37,872 nt of DNA from positions 1 to 37,872 of the forward strand of contig CANKHJ010000023.1 in assembly GCA_947481635.1 (NCBI GenBank), in the 5' to 3' direction. This DNA comes from Bradyrhizobiaceae bacterium (GTDB lineage Bacteria > Pseudomonadota > Alphaproteobacteria > Rhizobiales > Xanthobacteraceae). The notes under the pieces are model-generated. The model worked only from the letters and a program-made list of their open reading frames with translations, ran no database searches and was not told the origin of the DNA. How positions within the stretch are numbered: the first letter of the stretch is position 1; each line of letters starts with the position of its first letter. Both the position numbers and the translations under genes were made by a program. Below, one piece after another: positions 34,553 to 37,872 of the stretch.

Positions 34553-34973
34553 TAAGCCGCCTTCCGCAGCTCGCTCAACTCGCGCCGGAAGTCGGTTGCA
34601 TCGACTTCCAGCGCATGGCGCGGGGATGTTCGAAATTCCAGTGCGGCGAGCCCACTTTCGTGGCCACCCGAGCCGCGATCTCGGCCGGACGCGCGAGGCG
34701 GCCCGCGATCTCCCAGATGATCGCATCGTAACTCTCGGCCCTGCCATCCGCGAAATAACAATTCCGCGCTCATCAGCCGGCCGGCGTCGTCGAGCGCCAG
34801 GCGCCCTCACTCCAGCTCCAATGCGCCGGGCGAAAATTCTTCAGCGGCTCCTTGTAGAGCGACGCCGTGGGCTTGGGCCATCCCGGCATGATGCTGCGCG
34901 CATGGAGCATCGGATAGAGCTGGTCGAGGCTTTGCGCACGCGCAAGATCGCTTTGGACGACGGGCTTATTCAT
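34553..34973 (-). pseudogene. Multiply frameshifted gene, N-terminus cupin-dioxygenase-like
   Basis: The first frame (from ATG 34973) reads like the opening of cupin-type gentisate dioxygenase-like proteins: SLDQLYPMLHARSIMPGWPKP, then NFRPAHWSW. It shifts near 34805 into ALDDAGRLMSAELLF, again near 34745 into GRAESYDAIIWEIAGRLARPAEIAARV, and near 34610 into EVDATDFRRELSELRKAA, ending at a TAG. Each piece looks protein-like but none is joined in frame, so at least three indels have occurred, and the cupin core is missing. The cupin resemblance of the first 60 residues is a memory-based judgement. The gap 34462-34552 shows nothing else. Confidence 0.5.
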
Positions 34974-35001
34974 CGTGGCCTCTCCCCTTGCAGCGCCGTT
35001 T

Positions 35002-35018
35002 CACGATATCGGATCGTG
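35002..35018. other. Short inverted repeat upstream of the broken gene
   Basis: CACGAT-ATCGG-ATCGTG, a six-base inverted repeat with a five-base centre, lies 29 bases upstream of the ATG at 34973. It could be an old operator. Nothing else was recognised in 34974-35117. Confidence 0.25.
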
Positions 35019-35117
35019 CCCCACGGCGCCATGGCGAACGGGCTTTCGCTACCGCAGGTTCAATCCATCCAAACGGGATGCAGCAGGCGTATTAGTCTGT
35101 CGCACAAGGGAGACGGC

Positions 35118-36221
35118 TCAACGACCGGCTTGCCCGCCAACGGGAATGCCGATCTGCAGCGCAAGCCCCAGTTCGTCGCCGAAAAACCAAGCTTCGGCGA
35201 TCTTCCCGCCCTCGAACCGCATGGCGCAATATTCGAGCATCTCGACGGTCCTGCCGGTCGCCGGCATGCCGTAGAGCGGTCCGACATGGTGCGCGCGCAA
35301 CGTGAAGGCGCACCACAGCCGGTCACCTTTGACGATGATGTCTTCGATCTCGTCGAAGCGGCCGACCAGCGCGCCGTGATCGAGCTCCTGTCCAGGTGTC
35401 CCGCGCATCTCGGGCAGGTGCACGATGCCGCGCCGTTGCCCCTTGTAGGTGGCGGTCTGGTAAAGCTTGCGCTCCGCGGGCTTGGCCGACTTGTAGTGCA
35501 GGAAGCAATCGAGATTGGTCTGTTCTTCGGCCGTGAGATCGCGCTTGGTCCGGCGCTCGGCAGCACGCCTTGCAATCACGCTCTTCAGTTTGCCGTAGTC
35601 GGTGCCGGGCCCCTGACGCGCGGCGATCGCGTCCTGTCCCGGGATGCCACCCGGGGCCGGCAATGCTTCAGCGGGAGGCAAGGCTGCCGAGACGTGCGGG
35701 ACCTTCACGTCGATGCCGATCTGCCGGCAGATCGTGACCTCGTCGCCCAGGAACCAGCCTTCCGCCAGCTTGCCGTCCTCGAAACGCAGGCAGCACATCT
35801 CGGTGATGGCGAGGTCCTTGCCTGTTGCCGGCCGTCCGTAGATCGGCCCGACATGCTTCGCGCGCAACGTGAAAATCGACCACAGGCGATCGCCCTTGAC
35901 GATCAAATCCTCGATCTCGTCGAAGCGGCCTTGCAGTGCGGAATGATCCATCTCCTTGCCGCCGGTGCCGGTCATGGCCGGCAGATGCACGAAGCCACGC
36001 CGATGCAGCGTGAACCCCGGCACGTGGAACTGGCCGCGCTCATGCGGCGCGATGGTCTTGTACTTGAGATAGGTCGTGAGATTGGTGCGCTCCTCATCCG
36101 TCAGATCGCGGTCGGAGCGCGCCTCCGGCTTGAGGTGACAGACCACGCTCTTGAGCGCGCCATAATCGGCCTCCGGCGCCTGGCGCCGCCTCGCCTCAGC
36201 GATATCTGTTAACGTCGGCAT
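35118..36221 (-). CDS. Fused double SnoaL-like (ester cyclase) domain protein
   Basis: A 367-residue protein made of two similar halves, roughly residues 18-170 and 205-360. Each half contains YG-LKSV, RDLT-EE-TNL, a HLP-M block, DH-AL-GRFDEIED-IVKGDRLW, FTLRA-HVGP-YG-PATG and a final RFE-GK-AE-WF-GDE. This is the NTF2-like/SnoaL polyketide-cyclase fold, which in annotated relatives is called ester cyclase. The linker between halves is Pro/Ala-rich. No signal peptide is present. Whether it is an enzyme or a binding protein is unknown. The start at 36221 has AGGGA at a spacing of 9; an ATG at 36230 is too close to that site. It follows the binding-protein gene by 29 bases, so co-transcription is likely. 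Confidence 0.8.
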   Translation of the reverse strand: MPTLTDIAEARRRQAPEADYGALKSVVCHLKPEARSDRDLTDEERTNLTTYLKYKTIAPHERGQFHVPGFTLHRRGFVHLPAMTGTGGKEMDHSALQGRFDEIEDLIVKGDRLWSIFTLRAKHVGPIYGRPATGKDLAITEMCCLRFEDGKLAEGWFLGDEVTICRQIGIDVKVPHVSAALPPAEALPAPGGIPGQDAIAARQGPGTDYGKLKSVIARRAAERRTKRDLTAEEQTNLDCFLHYKSAKPAERKLYQTATYKGQRRGIVHLPEMRGTPGQELDHGALVGRFDEIEDIIVKGDRLWCAFTLRAHHVGPLYGMPATGRTVEMLEYCAMRFEGGKIAEAWFFGDELGLALQIGIPVGGQAGR

Positions 36222-36250
36222 CACGACCATTCCCTGGAATCCGATCCTCG

Positions 36251-37201
36251 TTATTTCGGCGAGCGATCGAATGCGACGAGATCGAGCGGCTTGTCGAGGA
36301 AACCATATTTGAGCAGCAGATCGGCCATCTCCTTGTTGGCGTCGCCGAGCGTGGGCGGAGACGCGTAATTGGACAGCGAGATCTTGCGCAGGTTCTCCAC
36401 GCTCTGCTTGGTTGCCGCGGCAAGCGACTGGAACACCACTTCCGGATCGGCATTGGCAGCGATCGCGGCCTTGTTGATCGCGCGCTGGATCGCGGCAACG
36501 GTGCGCGGGTTCTTGTCGATGAAATCGTTGCGGACCACCAGCCCGCCACCGAGCGACTTCGCGATGATGTAACGCGGATCGAGAATCCTCCAGATCGGAC
36601 GGCCACCGAACTGCGTGCGCATCTGGGTGCGGATCGGATCGAACATGCAGCTTGCGTCAACCCGCTTGGCGCCGAACACCGCGGCCTGATCCGGCGGAGC
36701 GACCACGGTGAACTTGAGATGGTCCGCGGGCAGGCCGTCCAGCTCGAGGGCGCGTTTGAGCGCCAGAACGCAGATCGTGTTGGGGGCGATCACCGACACG
36801 GTCTTGCCGCCCATCTCCTTGAGCGACTGGTAAGGCGAATCGCCATGCACCAGCAATTCCCAATTGGTGCCGTAGTCGGTGTTGGCGATGATGGCGAGCG
36901 GAGCCCCTTTGGAGGCAGCGATCATCATCGTGGTGATGCCGCCATAAGCCATCTCGGCGCGACCCGCGAGGATGTTGTCGGTCACGAGGCCGGCGGCGAG
37001 GTCGGCGGCCGGCTTGAACGAGACGCCCTCCTCCTGGTCGAATCCCCTGTCGCGCGCGACCCAGACCAGCGAAGACCCTGACGACGGCACGCCGACAAAG
37101 CGGATGTCCTTGATCTCGGGCGCCTGGGCGACAGCCGGCAGCGATCCCAGCGTAGCGACAAAAACTCCCGCGAGCGTGGCCAGCTTGATTCTGCGCGTCA
37201 T
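36251..37201 (-). CDS. NMT1/SsuA-like ABC transporter substrate-binding protein
   Basis: A 316-residue periplasmic binding protein. The signal peptide is MTRRIKLATLAGVFVATLG...AVAQA (cut near residue 26). The mature part has the group's features: SSGSSLVWVARDRGFDQEEGVSF, ILAGRAEMAYGGITTMMIA, SLKEMGGKTVSVIAPNT and VDASCMFDPIRTQM. Such proteins bind nitrate, sulfonates, thiamine precursors or aromatic acids. ATG 37201 has GGGGAG upstream; an in-frame TTG at 37207 is less likely. It lies 50 bases after the ATPase gene, so the pair belongs to one importer, whose permease should lie beyond the right edge. Confidence 0.88.
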   Translation of the reverse strand: MTRRIKLATLAGVFVATLGSLPAVAQAPEIKDIRFVGVPSSGSSLVWVARDRGFDQEEGVSFKPAADLAAGLVTDNILAGRAEMAYGGITTMMIAASKGAPLAIIANTDYGTNWELLVHGDSPYQSLKEMGGKTVSVIAPNTICVLALKRALELDGLPADHLKFTVVAPPDQAAVFGAKRVDASCMFDPIRTQMRTQFGGRPIWRILDPRYIIAKSLGGGLVVRNDFIDKNPRTVAAIQRAINKAAIAANADPEVVFQSLAAATKQSVENLRKISLSNYASPPTLGDANKEMADLLLKYGFLDKPLDLVAFDRSPK

Positions 37202-37251
37202 CGGCAACTCCCCATCCTTGGTTGCTTGTCCGGTCGAATGTCGATCGTGGC

Positions 37252-37872
37252 TTATGCAGGATCGACCATAGTGCGATCCCGCTCGTCTTCACCCAGCGCC
37301 GCGGCGCGCACGAGTCGCGCAATCTCGCCCCGCAGCCGCACGAAATCGTCGACCTCGCGGGTTGCGATCTGATCGCGCGGCGACGGCAAGACCACCGGCA
37401 ATTCGGCCATCAGCCGTCCCGGCGTACGGCGCAGCACGATCACGCGGTCGGCGAGATAGACCGACTCGTCGATGTCGTGGGTGATGAACAGCGTGGTCAT
37501 GCCGTGATCGCGATGGACCTTGAGCGTCAGGTCCTCCAGCTCGGCGCGGGTCTGAGCGTCTACGGACGCGAACGGCTCGTCCATCAGAAGAAGCCGCGGC
37601 CGATAGGCGATGGCACGCGCGATGGCGACACGCTGCTGCATCCCGCCCGAAAGCTCCCAGGGATATTTGCGTTGCACGCCGCCAAGGCCGACCGCCGCCA
37701 GCGCGGCACTGACGCGCTGCTCGCGTTCCGCGCGCGCGATCGGCATATGCTCCAGCGGAAAGGAGACATTGGCCGCCACACGCAGCCACGGAAACAGCGA
37801 ACGGCTATAGTCCTGGAACACCACCGACAGATGATCGGGCACGGAATCGACGCGGGCGCCGAACAGCTCGAC
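37252..37872 (-). CDS. ABC transporter ATP-binding protein (SsuB/TauB type), N-terminus beyond the window
   Basis: The last 206 residues of an ATPase of the nitrate/sulfonate/taurine group. Seen are the Q-loop VVFQDYSRSLFPWL, signature LSGGMQQRVAIARA, Walker B LLLMDEPFASVD, D-loop and the switch histidine in FITHDIDESVYLADRV. Walker A lies outside the window. The C-terminal extension is short. The frame is open to the right edge with no stop. It powers an importer with the binding protein that follows; the substrate is unknown. Confidence 0.93.
   Translation of the reverse strand, partial: VELFGARVDSVPDHLSVVFQDYSRSLFPWLRVAANVSFPLEHMPIARAEREQRVSAALAAVGLGGVQRKYPWELSGGMQQRVAIARAIAYRPRLLLMDEPFASVDAQTRAELEDLTLKVHRDHGMTTLFITHDIDESVYLADRVIVLRRTPGRLMAELPVVLPSPRDQIATREVDDFVRLRGEIARLVRAAALGEDERDRTMVDPA

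Noticed and set aside
34485-36212. A 575-codon plus-strand frame opposite the SnoaL-like gene
   Set aside because: The minus strand has two matching SnoaL-like domains; the plus frame has mirrored repeats only because the other strand is duplicated, and it runs through the pseudogene.

Overview
The window reads as a chromosome segment of a GC-rich alphaproteobacterium, most likely of the Bradyrhizobiaceae/Xanthobacteraceae group (Bradyrhizobium or Rhodopseudomonas relatives). The reasons are strong G/C third-position bias throughout, a long AsmA-type protein with a proline/alanine-rich tail, the order histone-deacetylase-like gene then xseB, and many catabolic genes (six short-chain dehydrogenases, three crotonases, three kinds of solute-binding protein). 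This placement is inference from gene style; no rRNA or tRNA is present.

Left part (1-7675) looks like ordinary backbone: a large AsmA-family gene running off the left edge (-), a glyoxalase/VOC-fold dioxygenase-like gene (-), then on + an SDR, a histone-deacetylase-family amidohydrolase, xseB and another SDR. From 7742 a fumarate-reductase-like flavoprotein and a DHA2-type MFS exporter follow on +.

Middle part (10900-22037, all -) is the most unusual region: a tightly packed, partly overlapping gene series. In transcription order it holds two paralogous alpha/beta hydrolases, a frameshifted remnant of an NMT1-like binding protein, an isochorismatase-type amidohydrolase, an isopenicillin-N-synthase-like Fe(II) oxygenase, an SDR, a complete RbsB-RbsA-RbsC-type ABC importer, a PuuE-like 'polysaccharide deacetylase' and a large, divergent asparaginase-like protein. 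I read it as an uptake and degradation operon for an unknown nitrogen-containing, probably cyclic amide or heterocyclic, compound. Upstream of it (22038-23197) lie candidate operators, a broken IclR-family regulator and a GC-rich, strongly structured element of about 310 bases that sits between the two IclR pieces.

Right part: genes 31162 down to 23198 (-) form a CoA-dependent catabolic operon of acyl-CoA ligase, crotonase, SDR, molybdenum hydroxylase large subunit, two more crotonases and a quinone-oxidoreductase-like enzyme. A TetR regulator is divergent, and a perfect 18-base palindrome overlaps a good sigma70-like promoter between them. The TetR gene is followed by a Bug-type solute receptor and two SDRs. 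The right end (-) holds the ATPase and binding protein of a sulfonate/nitrate-type ABC importer, a fused double SnoaL-like protein and a multiply frameshifted, cupin-like pseudogene.

No CRISPR array, complete insertion sequence, phage gene or RNA gene was seen.
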